The notes beneath the pieces are model-generated. The model saw nothing but the letters and a program-made list of their open reading frames with translations. It did not search any database and was not told the origin of the DNA. Shown here one piece after another: positions 39,972 to 49,804 of a DNA stretch of 64,000 bases. Origin of the DNA: Sphingomonadales bacterium Ga0077531 (GTDB taxonomy: Bacteria; Pseudomonadota; Alphaproteobacteria; Sphingomonadales; Sphingomonadaceae); contig LNED01000017.1 in NCBI GenBank assembly GCA_001464915.1, forward strand, positions 124,001 to 188,000, read 5' to 3'. Made by a program: the position numbers and the translations under genes. Position 1 is the stretch's first letter, and each line of letters opens with the position of its first letter.

Positions 39972-40871
39972 TTAGTAATAAACGTAGACGTAGTTATACG
40001 TGATCGAGATTGGCTTGAACAATTTCAGGCCGAAATTGCTGTGCACCTTGATCTGCGCCTCACCTTTGTCGGAGTCGACCGCCATCACGCCGATACCGCC
40101 GCCCAACACATCGTTGAAGTACGACGGGTAGGGCACCTTCTTGGGATTGGTGCGGATGGTGGGATAGGTTGATTGCGCCGCGCCTTTCTCGACCGTGCGG
40201 ATCAGGTCGAATGCCTGTTCGGTGCCGTTCTTCATAAGGTGCAGCTTGAACTCGATCTTGTCGGGCTCGCTCTTCTTGGCGATCAGGCGGTTGACGCGCA
40301 GTTCGAGCACGCCGGCCTCGTCATCGGGCTGGAACACCCGCCGCTCAAACGCGACCGGAGTGATGCTGGTTGCGATCTGATCTTCCTTGGCTTTCGCGCC
40401 GGCGAGGAACACCTTGTCGAGCTTTTTGTCGTCATTGCTGTCGATGAAGCAGAACCGCACGATCGCTTCGTATTTTGAGAACCAGTCGCCGATCATAGCT
40501 TCGCCGAATTTGGAGCGGGTGCGCTGGTTTTCGCCGCAATAGATGCGCCCGCCCGATCCGGTCAGCTGTTCGGTCTTTTCCGACATCAGCACCGGATCAA
40601 GCCGCGTTCCGGCGGCGATGTCGTGGGTGAACTTGGCGATGCCGACCGAGACTGGCTCGGTGATCGTCACAACCTCGGTGTCATAGACCTTGGCGCGCAG
40701 CACCACGTCGCCGGGTTTGACTGTGACAAGCTCGTTCATCGGCAGGTCGAGTTTGGTGCCGACCATGGTTTCGGGCAGCGGTGCCACAGATGTGCGCGCG
40801 GCGACCAGCACCAGCAGCGCGGGCACCAAGGCAAGCGCGCGAAAGCGGCGCGCGGTGGTTGCAGACATCAT
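39972..40871 (-). CDS. Secreted protein of unknown function
   Basis: The product, about 299 aa from 40871, has an N-terminal membrane/signal segment (RALALVPALLVLVAA) followed by a beta-rich domain with GKFGEAMIGDWFSKY- and PDKIEFKLHLMKNG-like segments. Its end, SITYNYVYVYY, is aromatic-rich and could be a terminal beta-strand. No family recognised. An ATG seven codons upstream (40892) is possible. Confidence 0.55.
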   Translation of the reverse strand: MMSATTARRFRALALVPALLVLVAARTSVAPLPETMVGTKLDLPMNELVTVKPGDVVLRAKVYDTEVVTITEPVSVGIAKFTHDIAAGTRLDPVLMSEKTEQLTGSGGRIYCGENQRTRSKFGEAMIGDWFSKYEAIVRFCFIDSNDDKKLDKVFLAGAKAKEDQIATSITPVAFERRVFQPDDEAGVLELRVNRLIAKKSEPDKIEFKLHLMKNGTEQAFDLIRTVEKGAAQSTYPTIRTNPKKVPYPSYFNDVLGGGIGVMAVDSDKGEAQIKVHSNFGLKLFKPISITYNYVYVYY

Positions 40872-40964
40872 GAAAATTGGCCCCCCAAACAACTGATAGG
40901 GCCGGATTACCGCGCCTTGCGGGGCGCGGCAATCAGGAAATCTGGCAAGAAATCAGGCGGAGAT

Positions 40965-42104
40965 TCAGGCGTCCTTGCCCGCCAACCATTCCGCCAGCGC
41001 TGCCATGCATTCGCGGCCCAGCAGCTTGCACCGCTCGGGTGACCAGCCCTGTTCGGGTTCGGGGAAGTCGGCGATATCCTTGTACGGCATCTCCAGCGTC
41101 ATCGCGACCGCGCCGAAACGCTCGGCGACCTGATTGGTGCTCATCGAAAGGTTGGCGCGGCCCGCCGGGGCTTTGGGATAGCCGAGCTTGGTCTGGAAAT
41201 CGGCGGTGCGGCGGTCGAGGATGCGTTGATAGCGATCATAGCCATCGCCCTGCGCCTGCGTCCATGACGGGATGCCATCGAAACCGGCGATAAATACGGC
41301 CGGGATCGCTTCGTCTGCGTGGACATCCATCGCAAAGTCGACGCCGGTCTGATCCATTCGATTGCGGATCGCCAGCACTTCAGGCGCGCGTTCGGCGGTG
41401 GGCTCAGCCCATTCGCGGTTGAGGTTTGCGCCCGCCGCATTGGTTCGCAGGTGCCCTCTGTGCGAACCATCGGGGTTACAATTGGGCACCACATGGATGC
41501 GGCACGCCTTGCGCAGCGCCCGCGCCGCTGGATCAGCGGGATCGGTCAGGCAATCCAGCGCGCCTTCGATCCACCATTCGGCTTGCGTTTCGCCAGGATG
41601 CTGGCGGGCGTAGAGCCACACCTGCACATCGCCTTCACCAATTTCGAGGCAATCGATTGGCTGGCCATCCAGCGTTGTGCCGAGCCTGACGAGATCGACG
41701 CCCTCGCACGATGCGGTCTCAGCGATCAGATCGTGATGCCGTTCCATCGAAAAAGGCGCGAAGTAGGCGCACCAGAACACATCGCTGGCGGACAGATACC
41801 GGATCGTCAGCGTCCCGCCGTCTTCGTCCTTGTCGAAACTCGACGCGGCGCGCGTCCAGTAATCGCGGTCTTCGCTGACACAGGCGTTGTAATCGGGCCA
41901 GCCGCCGGGATAGGCGCTGGCGTTCAACCCGGTCAGTTTGAGCACCACTTCTTCGCCCGCAGTCGCGCAGACGCGGAAGTGGAACCACTGGAAAAATTCA
42001 GACGCATTGTCGCGGCGGATGGCGAGGCGCGCGGTAGCGCCGTCGATCCCGAGCACGTCAATATTGCCACTGTCGAACGCGGCATCGATATGGAGAGAGG
42101 TCAT
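40965..42104 (-). CDS. M14-family zinc carboxypeptidase
   Basis: The 379-aa protein has the M14 zinc site: [13 protein letters not shown] (H..E), then [35 protein letters not shown] with the third ligand His, and LEMPYKD with the catalytic glutamate near the end. An N-terminal beta domain resembles cytosolic carboxypeptidases of the M14D type. It starts one base inside the preceding lipoprotein stop (TGATG) and is likely cotranscribed. Confidence 0.88.
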   Translation of the reverse strand: MTSLHIDAAFDSGNIDVLGIDGATARLAIRRDNASEFFQWFHFRVCATAGEEVVLKLTGLNASAYPGGWPDYNACVSEDRDYWTRAASSFDKDEDGGTLTIRYLSASDVFWCAYFAPFSMERHHDLIAETASCEGVDLVRLGTTLDGQPIDCLEIGEGDVQVWLYARQHPGETQAEWWIEGALDCLTDPADPAARALRKACRIHVVPNCNPDGSHRGHLRTNAAGANLNREWAEPTAERAPEVLAIRNRMDQTGVDFAMDVHADEAIPAVFIAGFDGIPSWTQAQGDGYDRYQRILDRRTADFQTKLGYPKAPAGRANLSMSTNQVAERFGAVAMTLEMPYKDIADFPEPEQGWSPERCKLLGRECMAALAEWLAGKDA

Positions 42105-42751
42105 CAGTTTCCTTGGAGCTTCTTGACGTTGATCGTCACGGTCTCGCCATTGCCACCGGGAAAGTCACGGAACAAGGCTGCGGCGAGTGCGCGGGCGCTG
42201 GCATCGACCTGCGAATAGGGCGATTTCACCCCGGTCGCCAACTGCGCACGGCCTTCCCACAGGGTGGTGGTGTCGGCGGCGGTGATCCGCACCGAAAGCT
42301 CGGTATTGGCCGCCGGGCCTTCACTTCCGCCGCCCAGATTGATGCCAACGCCAAGCCCGACGCCCGAACCAAAGCTGCCGGTTTGCCCGCCAACCCCAAC
42401 GCTGACCGGGCCGCGATCATTCTGGATTGCGGCAATCGGGTTGCGCGCGGTGCGCACGGCGGCGACCTGAATATCGCGGCCTTCCTGTGCGACGATGGTG
42501 TAGCCCAATGCCTGCAATTCGCGTTCAACCGCAGCCTTGATCGCGGCCTTCGCGCCCGCATTGGCGACCTCGTCGGGGAAATAGACGACGATCGGCCCCT
42601 GCCCGAGGCCCACCGGGTTGGCTGCGACAAAGCGGGTCACCTCAACCGGGCCGGTGTAGGGGCGGGTGGCGCAGGCGGACAGCGCCATAGCGGCAGCGCA
42701 GACGACTGCGGGGGCGAGCAGGCGGAATGTGGGCAGGCGGAAAGCGGACAT
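42104..42751 (-). CDS. DUF4136-like lipoprotein
   Basis: The 215-aa precursor carries a lipoprotein signal with LSAC (Cys27). The mature part is a beta-rich domain with a glycine-rich loop ([13 protein letters not shown]) and [18 protein letters not shown], like DUF4136 envelope lipoproteins. The ATG at 42751 follows AAAAGGAA at good spacing. Confidence 0.75.
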   Translation of the reverse strand: MSAFRLPTFRLLAPAVVCAAAMALSACATRPYTGPVEVTRFVAANPVGLGQGPIVVYFPDEVANAGAKAAIKAAVERELQALGYTIVAQEGRDIQVAAVRTARNPIAAIQNDRGPVSVGVGGQTGSFGSGVGLGVGINLGGGSEGPAANTELSVRITAADTTTLWEGRAQLATGVKSPYSQVDASARALAAALFRDFPGGNGETVTINVKKLQGN

Positions 42752-42868
42752 AACGAATTCCTTTTGTGGCCGCACACATATAGGCCGAGCGCGGGGCGGT
42801 GCACAGGCCTGCTGTGCGGCAGGTAAGGTTGACGATTTCCAAACGATCTTGGTGTTACATCGCGCGCC

Positions 42869-43897
42869 ATGATCTCACACAGCAAACCCAGCCTGTCCAA
42901 GCAGTGCGTACTCGTAACTGGCGGGGCGGGCTATATCGGCAGCCATGCGGTGCTGGCGCTGCGCGACGCGGGCTGGCCGGTGGCAGTGATCGACAACCTG
43001 ACGACCGGATTCCGCTTTGCAATCCCCGCCGACGTGCCGCTGTACGAAGGCGATATCGAGGACGCAGGCCTGATCGCGCGGATCATTGCCGAGCAGGGCG
43101 TGGCGGCAATCATGCACTTTGCAGGATCGATCGTGGTGCCAGAAAGCGTGGCCGATCCGCTCAAATATTATCACAACAACACGGTGAAAAGCCGCGCGCT
43201 GATTGCCGCCGCTGTGGCGGGCGGGGTGCGGCACTTCATCTTCTCCTCAACCGCAGCGGTGTATGGCTTGGCAGACGTTGCGGCGGTGGACGAGAACACG
43301 CCCGCCCGGCCAATCAACCCCTATGGCTGGTCAAAGCTGATGACCGAACAGATGCTGGCCGATGTCGCCGCCGCGCATCCGATCAATTGCGGCGTGCTGC
43401 GTTACTTCAATGTCGCGGGCGCTGATCCGCAGGCGCGCAGTGGACAATCGACCGATGGTGCGACGCACTTGATCAAGGTCGCCATCGAGGCCGCGCTGGG
43501 CAAGCGCGAATCGGTAAGCGTTTATGGCACCGATTACCCCACGCCCGATGGCACCGGCGTGCGCGATTATATTCACGTCAGCGATTTGGCGGCGGCGCAT
43601 GTGCTGACGCTGGAGGCGCTGATCGCCGATCCTGCGCGCTCGCTGACGATGAACTGCGGTTATGGCCGGGGGTTTTCGGTTACCGAGGTGCTCGATGCGG
43701 TCGACCGGGTGACGAATCGCCAGCTTGTCCGCCGGATGGAGGGCCGCCGGGCCGGAGACGCCGATTCGCTGATTTCGAACCCGGCGCGCATCAAGCAGAC
43801 ACTCAGCTGGCAGCCGCGCCACGCCGAACTCGACACGATTATCGCCCATGCTCTGGCGTGGGAGCGCAAATTGAACGATTTGCGTGCGGTCGCCTGA
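42869..43897 (+). CDS. galE: UDP-glucose 4-epimerase
   Basis: The 342-aa protein has the SDR-type NAD site VTGGAGYIGSHAVLAL at residues 16-31 and the catalytic YGWSK (Y152, K156), with NCGYGRGFSV near the end. It interconverts UDP-glucose and UDP-galactose for surface polysaccharides, whose damaged locus is elsewhere in this window. Confidence 0.94.
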   Translation: MISHSKPSLSKQCVLVTGGAGYIGSHAVLALRDAGWPVAVIDNLTTGFRFAIPADVPLYEGDIEDAGLIARIIAEQGVAAIMHFAGSIVVPESVADPLKYYHNNTVKSRALIAAAVAGGVRHFIFSSTAAVYGLADVAAVDENTPARPINPYGWSKLMTEQMLADVAAAHPINCGVLRYFNVAGADPQARSGQSTDGATHLIKVAIEAALGKRESVSVYGTDYPTPDGTGVRDYIHVSDLAAAHVLTLEALIADPARSLTMNCGYGRGFSVTEVLDAVDRVTNRQLVRRMEGRRAGDADSLISNPARIKQTLSWQPRHAELDTIIAHALAWERKLNDLRAVA

Positions 43898-43998
43898 CCG
43901 TATCGGATTGACGCACAAGGGCGGCGGCGCTAACGGCAGCCTTCAATTTCCGCGCGTCGGGCCTGATCCGGCGCGCTTCTCTTTTGGAAGACCGCATC

Positions 43999-44124
43999 AT
44001 GAAGATCGTCAACAGCCTGAAGTCGCTGAAGGGCCGTCACCGCGATAACCGCGTGATTCGTCGTCGTGGCCGCACCTATGTCATCAACAAGACCGACCGT
44101 CGTTTCAAGGCCCGCCAGGGTTAA
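43999..44124 (+). CDS. rpmJ: 50S ribosomal protein L36 (cysteine-free form)
   Basis: A 41-aa frame starts [17 protein letters not shown] and ends KARQG. It is the zinc-free C-minus variant of L36, with no cysteines, usual in alphaproteobacteria. It is short but unmistakable. Confidence 0.95.
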   Translation: MKIVNSLKSLKGRHRDNRVIRRRGRTYVINKTDRRFKARQG

Positions 44125-44163
44125 TTGATTCGCGGTGCGGCTGCCCTAAGCGGTAGCCGACAA

Positions 44164-44204
44164 GATCAGCGGCCCGCCTCCTTCCCGGAGCGCGGGCCGC
44201 GATC
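44164..44204 (+). terminator. Hairpin after rpmJ, possible terminator
   Basis: A 9-bp perfect stem, gcggcccgc at 44169-44177 and its complement at 44192-44200, is extended by gatc on both sides. No T-tract follows, so termination is only likely. Confidence 0.45.
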
Positions 44205-44222
44205 ATTTGGGGAGCCAGAGAC

Positions 44223-44825
44223 GTGCAGAAAGCTGTGGTATTCGATGTCGGGCGGGTGCTGTTCCAATGGGAATTGCGCGCCCTGTTCGAAAAGCTGATC
44301 GATGACGCGCGGGAGCTCGACTGGTTCCTAACCAACGTCGTGACCGAGGAGTGGCATTTCGAACATGATCGCGGTCGCGCGCTGGCGGACATGGTGCCTG
44401 AACGAATCGCGCTGTTCCCGGCTTACGAGGAGCACATCAATGCCTATGCCACGCGCTTCAATGAAACCGTGCCGGGGCCGGTGGCGGGATCGCACGGCAT
44501 TGTTGAGCGGTTGGCGGGCAAGGGCGTACCCTTGTTCTGCCTGACCAATTTCGGTGATGAATTCTGGCAGGTGTTCCGCCCGACTCAGCCGATTTTTGAT
44601 CATTTTGCGGACATCATCGTGTCGGGTGTCGAGAAGGTCGCCAAGCCCGAAGCGCGGATCTACGAAATCGTCGAGGCGCGCAGCGGCCGGAGCGGCGATG
44701 CACTGTTCTTCACCGACGACAACCCCGCCAATATCGCGGCGGCGAAAGCACGTGGTTGGGACGCCCACCTGTTCACCGATGCAGCGGGACTTGAGGCGGC
44801 TCTGGTTGACGCGGGATTACTCTAG
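44223..44825 (+). CDS. HAD-superfamily hydrolase
   Basis: The 200-aa protein starts at a GTG after GGGGAGCC. Motif I is VVFDVGRVLFQW with D8, motif II LFCLTNFGD, motif III K in VAKPEAR, and motif IV FFTDDNPAN. The pattern follows the YihX/YfnB subgroup of small-molecule phosphatases; substrate unknown. Confidence 0.85.
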   Translation: MQKAVVFDVGRVLFQWELRALFEKLIDDARELDWFLTNVVTEEWHFEHDRGRALADMVPERIALFPAYEEHINAYATRFNETVPGPVAGSHGIVERLAGKGVPLFCLTNFGDEFWQVFRPTQPIFDHFADIIVSGVEKVAKPEARIYEIVEARSGRSGDALFFTDDNPANIAAAKARGWDAHLFTDAAGLEAALVDAGLL

Positions 44826-44852
44826 ACCAACGCGATTGGGATGCGCTGATAA

Positions 44853-44968
44853 CGGACCCGCAGGGTCCGCAAGGCCGACCAGCCGCCCGCAGCCGCTCGC
44901 CCGGAGGGGCGAGCGCAACACAAAAACTCAAAACCCCCGGCCACGCTTGGGACGAGCGTGCCGGGGGT
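44853..44968. repeat. Three consecutive hairpins after the HAD gene
   Basis: Three inverted repeats follow one another: cggaccc/gggtccg at 44853-44869, cgctcgccc/gggcgagcg at 44894-44915, and a 14-bp stem with one bulge (acccccgg start) at 44933-44968. They fill the gap between the HAD gene and the convergent CC_3452-type gene, and probably act as a bidirectional termination zone. Confidence 0.55.
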
Positions 44969-45030
44969 CGGAGAGCTCTATCCGGCGGGAGAGGGTGCCG
45001 GACAGAGTGGGGATGCGGTTGTCAGCTTAA

Positions 45031-45372
45031 TCAGCCGTTGCACTTCGCCAGTTCGTCAGCGGCGATTTCTGCGCCTTCGACCTTGAACGTCGCGACTTCG
45101 CCGAACTTGCGGTTCAGGCCGCGGCAGATGCGCAGCGGGCGGGCGCTCGCCTTGTTGGCGACGCACATGTCGCCTTCGCAGGTCCAGGCAACGCCGCCAG
45201 CGACGACGCGGTCTTCACCGGCGGGTGCCGTCAGCTTGGCGGTGTAATAGGCCGGGCCAGCAGCTTCGACCGGAGCCGAGGTGGCGATGCCGAAGCTCAG
45301 GCCGGTGTACAGCAGCGCGGTGGCGAGGACGGCGAACTTGCCGGTGCGGGGGAGGGAAAGGGTGTTGATCAT
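45031..45372 (-). CDS. Secreted CC_3452-type protein
   Basis: From ATG 45372 the precursor has 113 aa, with a signal peptide (about residues 12-37, end near VEAAGPA). The mature part reads YYTAKLTAPAGEDRVVAGG, then WTCEGDMC and RPLRICRGLNRKFGE with four cysteines that could pair. This pattern is shared by the CC_3452 family of sphingomonads and Caulobacter; function unknown. It is divergent to the HxlR regulator. Confidence 0.75.
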   Translation of the reverse strand: MINTLSLPRTGKFAVLATALLYTGLSFGIATSAPVEAAGPAYYTAKLTAPAGEDRVVAGGVAWTCEGDMCVANKASARPLRICRGLNRKFGEVATFKVEGAEIAADELAKCNG

Positions 45373-45496
45373 CGCAGAATCCTTTTCATTATCGCGTCTT
45401 GGGCGCATGGCCCTGTGGCCTCAGCCGTCTCATTTTGCAATGCAACATTTCAATTTGAAACCAGTTGCTATTCGCTACCTACATAACTAGGTTGCG

Positions 45497-45506
45497 AGTT
45501 GCAACT
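45497..45506. promoter_or_regulatory. Palindrome in the CC_3452-hxlR divergent promoter region
   Basis: The perfect 10-bp palindrome agttgcaact lies in the A+T-rich gap (45373-45577) between the two divergent genes. A similar half, ccagttgct, lies about 30 bp to the left. HxlR proteins bind such short dyads, so this could be its operator; assignment is inferred. Confidence 0.4.
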
Positions 45507-45577
45507 GAAAACTGAAATTTTTTGTGACCGCGCCAAAAAGTGGTTACAAACGACCCCAATCGGGGAAGGACACATGA

Positions 45578-46144
45578 ATGGGTGACTTGAGAGAACCGCT
45601 GCGCGATCTGATCGAATGCGGGCTGCCGCAGGCGCTGGAGGTGATGGGCGAACGCTGGTCCTTCATGATCCTGCGCGCGAGCTTCAATGGTCTCAAGCAC
45701 TTCGAGGAATTCCTGACCGAGTTGGGTATTGCCCGCAACATCCTGTCGAACCGGCTGGCCAAGCTGGTCGAACACGGCATTCTGAAACGTGAACCCTGCG
45801 CCGATGATCGCCGCAAGATCGAATATCGGTTGACGGAAAAGGGCCTCGACCTGCTGCCCGCGATGCTGGCGCTGCGCCAATGGGGCCAGAAATACGGCAC
45901 CGAACAGGTGGTCGAAGACCCGGTGCTGGTCGATGAATTGGACCGACTGCCGATCGGCCCAGTCTCAATCCTCGCGCATGATGGCCGCATTCTTGGCCCG
46001 CAGGATCTGTGGCTGACCCGGCCCGAGAACCTCGGCAACCGGGCGGACGGCACCATTGCTACGCCCGGCGCGGGTCAGGGCGTCAGTCTCGGCCGGGGCG
46101 ACGTGGTCGATCTTGCCGCTGCGAAAGCTGCCGCCGCGCGTTAA
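45578..46144 (+). CDS. HxlR-family winged-helix regulator
   Basis: The 188-aa protein has the HxlR domain at residues 10-105: LEVMGERWSFMILRASFNGLKHFEEFLTELGIARNILSNRLAKLVEHGILKR. The C-terminal 80 residues are an extension with no clear family. It is likely to regulate the divergent gene at 45372 or itself. Confidence 0.88.
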   Translation: MGDLREPLRDLIECGLPQALEVMGERWSFMILRASFNGLKHFEEFLTELGIARNILSNRLAKLVEHGILKREPCADDRRKIEYRLTEKGLDLLPAMLALRQWGQKYGTEQVVEDPVLVDELDRLPIGPVSILAHDGRILGPQDLWLTRPENLGNRADGTIATPGAGQGVSLGRGDVVDLAAAKAAAAR

Positions 46145-46219
46145 TCGCCCCACCGATAAACGGTCGATAGCGCAGGGCTTCGGGCTGCGCTCTCGCATAT
46201 GATGGGCTAGGGCCGCGCC

Positions 46220-48013
46220 ATGCACGCGCCCGCCGCCCCTGATATTCACGCCATTCTGCGCCGCACCTTCGGCTTCCCCGGCTTTCGCGGGCAGCAGGAG
46301 GCTGTGATTGCGCGGGTCATGCAGGGGCAGCACAGCCTTGCGCTGATGCCGACCGGAGCGGGGAAAAGTCTGTGCTATCAGGTGCCTGCACTGGCCCGGC
46401 CCGGCACCGCCATCGTCATTTCACCGCTGATCGCATTGATGCACGATCAGATCCGTTCGGCCAGCGCGGCAGGGATCCGCGCGGCATCGATGACGTCTGC
46501 CGATAGCAACAATGCCGCCACAGCAGAGGCGTTTCGCAATGGCGAACTCGACCTCCTCTATATCGCGCCCGAACGCGCGGCGACCAGCGGGTTTCAGGCT
46601 TTGCTCGACCGCGCAGAGATCGCGTTGTTCGCCATCGATGAAGCGCATTGCGTGTCCGAATGGGGCCACGATTTCCGTCCCGATTATCGCGCGCTAAGGC
46701 CGATGCTTGATCGGTTCGCGCATGTCCCGCGCCTCGCGCTGACTGCCACCGCGGATCCTGCGACGCGGGTGGATATTCTGCGGCAGCTGGGCATTCCCGA
46801 CGAAGGCCTGATCGTCGCCGGGTTCGACCGGCCCAATATCCGCTACGCGATCAAACCGCGCGACAATGGCACGCGCCAGATCAACGAATTGCTGGAACGC
46901 CTGCCAGGCGCCGGAATCGTCTACGCGCCGAGCCGCAAGCAGGCCGAAGATATTGCCGCGCAAATCGTGCGCACCGGGCGTGAAGCCGGGTTCTACCACG
47001 CGGGCCTGGACCCAGAACGCCGCGCTGCCACGCAGGCCGCCTTCGTGCGATCGGAAAGCATGGTGATGGTCGCCACCATTGCGTTCGGCATGGGGATCGA
47101 CAAGCCTGACGTGCGCTTCGTCATCCACGCCGGGCTGCCCAAATCGATTGAGGCCTATTATCAGGAAACCGGCCGCGCGGGCCGCGATGGCGACCCTGCC
47201 GAAGCGCACTTGCTGTGGGGCGTCAGCGACTTTTCGCGCGCGCGCCAATGGCTCGCCGATGTTGAGCCTGAACGGCTGGCAGGCGAGCAGACGCGCCTCA
47301 ACAGCCTCGCCGCGTTGGTCGAAACCCCTGAATGCCGCCGCGCGATCCTGCTGCGCCATTTCGGCGAGCACCCGCCCGAACGCTGCGGCAATTGCGACAA
47401 TTGCGACAACCCGCCAAGCGTGGTCGATGCGAGCGAACTGGCGCGCAAGCTGCTGTCCGCCGTCTATCGCACCGGACAGAGCTTTGGCATCGGCCATATC
47501 GAAAAGGTGCTGACCGGGCAGAGCGATGAGCGGATTACGTCCCGCGCGCATGACAAGCTGTCGGTGTTCGGCATCGTCGCGGGCGAGGAGACGGCGCTGC
47601 TGCGACCACTCACCCGCGTGCTGGTGGCGCGCGGCATGCTGGCGGCGACCGAACACGGCGGACTGATGCTCGGCCCCGAAGCACGCGCGGTGCTGAAGGG
47701 CGAAGCCGGGGTGAGCATCGCAGAGCCGCCGCCCAAAGCTCGCCGCACCCGAAGAGGTCGCGGCGCGGACACGGCCCCCAACCCGGTCGGCAATCCGCTG
47801 TTCGAGGCCCTGCGCGACAAACGCCGGATGCTGGCGACCGAACACGGCATCCCCGCCTATGTCATCTTCCACGATTCGGTGCTGCGCGACATGGCGCATC
47901 GTTGCCCCGAGACGCTCGCCGAAATGGGCACGATCCCCGGTGTGGGGGCCAAGAAGCTGGAGACGTGGGGCGGCGACTTCTGCGAGGTCGTGCGCAACCA
48001 TTTGCGCGGCTAA
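46220..48013 (+). CDS. recQ: ATP-dependent DNA helicase RecQ
   Basis: The 597-aa protein has the RecQ order of domains: Walker A LMPTGAGKSLCYQ near residue 42, DEAH box AIDEAHC, SF2 motifs to FGMGIDKPDVRF and QETGRAGRDG, the zinc module ERCGNCDNCDNP, a winged-helix region, and a C-terminal HRDC-like domain ending in VGAKKLETWG. It unwinds DNA in recombinational repair. It overlaps the convergent TonB-like gene by four bases. Confidence 0.95.
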   Translation: MHAPAAPDIHAILRRTFGFPGFRGQQEAVIARVMQGQHSLALMPTGAGKSLCYQVPALARPGTAIVISPLIALMHDQIRSASAAGIRAASMTSADSNNAATAEAFRNGELDLLYIAPERAATSGFQALLDRAEIALFAIDEAHCVSEWGHDFRPDYRALRPMLDRFAHVPRLALTATADPATRVDILRQLGIPDEGLIVAGFDRPNIRYAIKPRDNGTRQINELLERLPGAGIVYAPSRKQAEDIAAQIVRTGREAGFYHAGLDPERRAATQAAFVRSESMVMVATIAFGMGIDKPDVRFVIHAGLPKSIEAYYQETGRAGRDGDPAEAHLLWGVSDFSRARQWLADVEPERLAGEQTRLNSLAALVETPECRRAILLRHFGEHPPERCGNCDNCDNPPSVVDASELARKLLSAVYRTGQSFGIGHIEKVLTGQSDERITSRAHDKLSVFGIVAGEETALLRPLTRVLVARGMLAATEHGGLMLGPEARAVLKGEAGVSIAEPPPKARRTRRGRGADTAPNPVGNPLFEALRDKRRMLATEHGIPAYVIFHDSVLRDMAHRCPETLAEMGTIPGVGAKKLETWGGDFCEVVRNHLRG

Positions 48014-48840
48014 CGCGGCGCGCGGCGCACCGTGTAGTCGATCCTGATCCGCACCCACGATCCCACCTGCTCACGCCCGCCGACCCGTGCGGGGCGCACA
48101 CGGAACTGCCACGCGGCGGCCATCACAGCCCGCCCGATCTGCGACCCCGGTGGCGTTTCGCCCAGCAGCACGCAATCCTCGACATAGTAATCGGGCACGG
48201 TCTTGCAGGCGATCAGTGCCGATCCCGGATTGTTCGCGGTGGAGAGATACCCGGCCAGCTCCGAATCGGTCGGCTCCCGGTACCAGCGCGCGGCGAAGAG
48301 TGGCTCGCCGTTCGGCGCCGTGCCGACTTGCTGGCTGTCCCCCGCAGTGCGCGGATTGCCGGTGTCGGCGGGGCCATAAGTGCGGCCCGGATTGATCTTG
48401 GCCGCGATCTTGGGCGTCGCGCTCGGCTGCGGTTTGGGCTGCTGCGGCGCGGGCGGCGGCGGGGGGGGCGCAGGCGCGGGCTGCGGGTTAAGGAGCAGCG
48501 GCGAAGGGCGCGGCGGATCGGGCCGGGGCAGCGGTTGATCCTGCGGCGTCGCAACATTGGTTTCGGGCGGGGCATCGGTGGCGGGCTCCGGCTCCGGTTC
48601 GGGCGGGGCGGCGAATTCTACCGCCTTGAATTCGGTCACGGTCTCCTCGCCATCCTCCTCGCCCGCAATCTGCGCGCCGAGGGTGAGCAGCAGCACGACG
48701 ATCAGCGCCTCTAACGCCAGCGCAATCGCCAGGCTCACCGCCTTGCGCCGTTTTGCATTGCTCCACAGGCGTTCCCACAGCGCCGCAAGGCCCTGAGGCC
48801 GCTCGGCCAGCACAGCTGAAGGATCGTCCGAAATCGCCAA
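48010..48840 (-). CDS. TonB-like energy transducer
   Basis: The 276-aa protein has a membrane segment (residues 35-58), a long proline-rich stretch (about residues 75-145), and a C-terminal domain with QIGRAVMAAAWQFRVRP, as in TonB proteins that couple proton force to outer-membrane receptors. The extra mid-domain is unusual. No ExbB/ExbD gene is near. Confidence 0.75.
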   Translation of the reverse strand: MAISDDPSAVLAERPQGLAALWERLWSNAKRRKAVSLAIALALEALIVVLLLTLGAQIAGEEDGEETVTEFKAVEFAAPPEPEPEPATDAPPETNVATPQDQPLPRPDPPRPSPLLLNPQPAPAPPPPPPAPQQPKPQPSATPKIAAKINPGRTYGPADTGNPRTAGDSQQVGTAPNGEPLFAARWYREPTDSELAGYLSTANNPGSALIACKTVPDYYVEDCVLLGETPPGSQIGRAVMAAAWQFRVRPARVGGREQVGSWVRIRIDYTVRRAPR

Positions 48841-48885
48841 TGCGCCTTTGTGTCGGCCGGGGGAGAGGGCGGCTTGCCCCGCTCC

Positions 48886-49740
48886 TTAACCCGTCATCAG
48901 GCGATAGGACAATGCCTCTGCGATATGCACTCTGCCAACGGTGTCCGCCCCGGCAAGGTCGGCGATGGTGCGCGAAACCCGCAGCATCCGGGTGTAGCCG
49001 CGCGCGGACAGACGAAGTTTCTCGGCGGCTTGCAGCAGCAGCGCCCGACCCGGTTCGTCCGGCGTGGCGAAATGGTCGAGCTTTTCGCCTTCAAGTTCCG
49101 CGTTGGAGCGCACACCCCGGCTGACCTGCACCGCGCGCGCGGCGGCGACCCGGCGGGCGACTTCGGCGCTGCCTTCGGTGGGTGGGGGAAGCGCCATGTC
49201 GATCGCGCTGACCGCTGCAACGTGCACGTGCAGGTCAATCCGGTCGAGCAGGGGCCCGGACAAGCGCGACTGATAATCGCCGACACAGCGCGGGTATTTG
49301 TTGCAGTTCCTCGCCGGATCGCCCGCGTACCCGCAGCGGCACGGGTTCATCGCCGCCACCAGCTGCACCCGCGCGGGGAAGGTGACATGCGCGTTGGCGC
49401 GGGCGACATCGACCTTGCCGGTCTCCAGCGGCTGGCGCAGCGAATCGAGCACCGGGCGCTGGAATTCGGGCAGTTCATCAAGGAACAGCACGCCGAGATG
49501 CGCCAGGCTGACTTCACCCGGACGCACTTTCAGCCCGCCGCCGGTCAGTGCCGCCATGCTGGCCGAATGGTGCGGCGCGCGGAACGGGCGGGCGCGGCTG
49601 ATCCGGCCTGCCTCCAGCGTGCCTGCGACGGATTTCACCATCGAAACTTCGAGTGCCTCCCCCGGTGTCAGTTCGGGCAGAATGCCGGGCAGGCATGATG
49701 CCAGCAGGCTTTTGCCCGAACCCGGCGGGCCGACCATCAG
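48886..49740 (-). pseudogene. comM: comM 3' part, split by the mobile element
   Basis: This fragment is the C-terminal 284 codons of a ComM/YifB-type AAA+ protein: it begins LMVGPPGSGKSLLASCLPG (Walker A) right at the junction, then FRAPHHSASMAALTGGG, LGVLFLDELPEF and the C-terminal RTIADLAG and LSYRL end. In Haemophilus and others ComM is a helicase that aids branch migration during natural transformation. Here it has no start of its own. It ends in LMTG stop at 48886. The 5' part is at 63086-63721. Confidence 0.92.
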
Positions 49741-49760
49741 GATATTTTACCCAATAAAAT
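49731..49760. other. Left attachment site (attL)
   Basis: The host side ends cgaccatc, then AG at 49739-49740, then element DNA gatattttaccc. The right junction has AG at 63084-63085. Only this dinucleotide is shared, the crossover size used by serine recombinases. The element arms around AG form an imperfect inverted repeat (11 of 16 positions match), as expected of a serine-recombinase attP. Confidence 0.85.
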
Positions 49761-49804
49761 TTTGTGGTATCTCAGTGGGCAAGATCGAGAGAGAGAATGC
49801 CCCC

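Noticed and set aside
48886-49740. Separate complete gene instead of comM 3' part
   Set aside because: The fragment begins in the middle of the ATPase fold at Walker A and has no upstream start; its missing half lies at 63086-63721 in matching frame.
49298-49804. Extended N-terminus for the serine recombinase
   Set aside because: The frame runs upstream through attL into comM shadow; the resolvase domain starts at ATG 49805 with the expected YIRMS.
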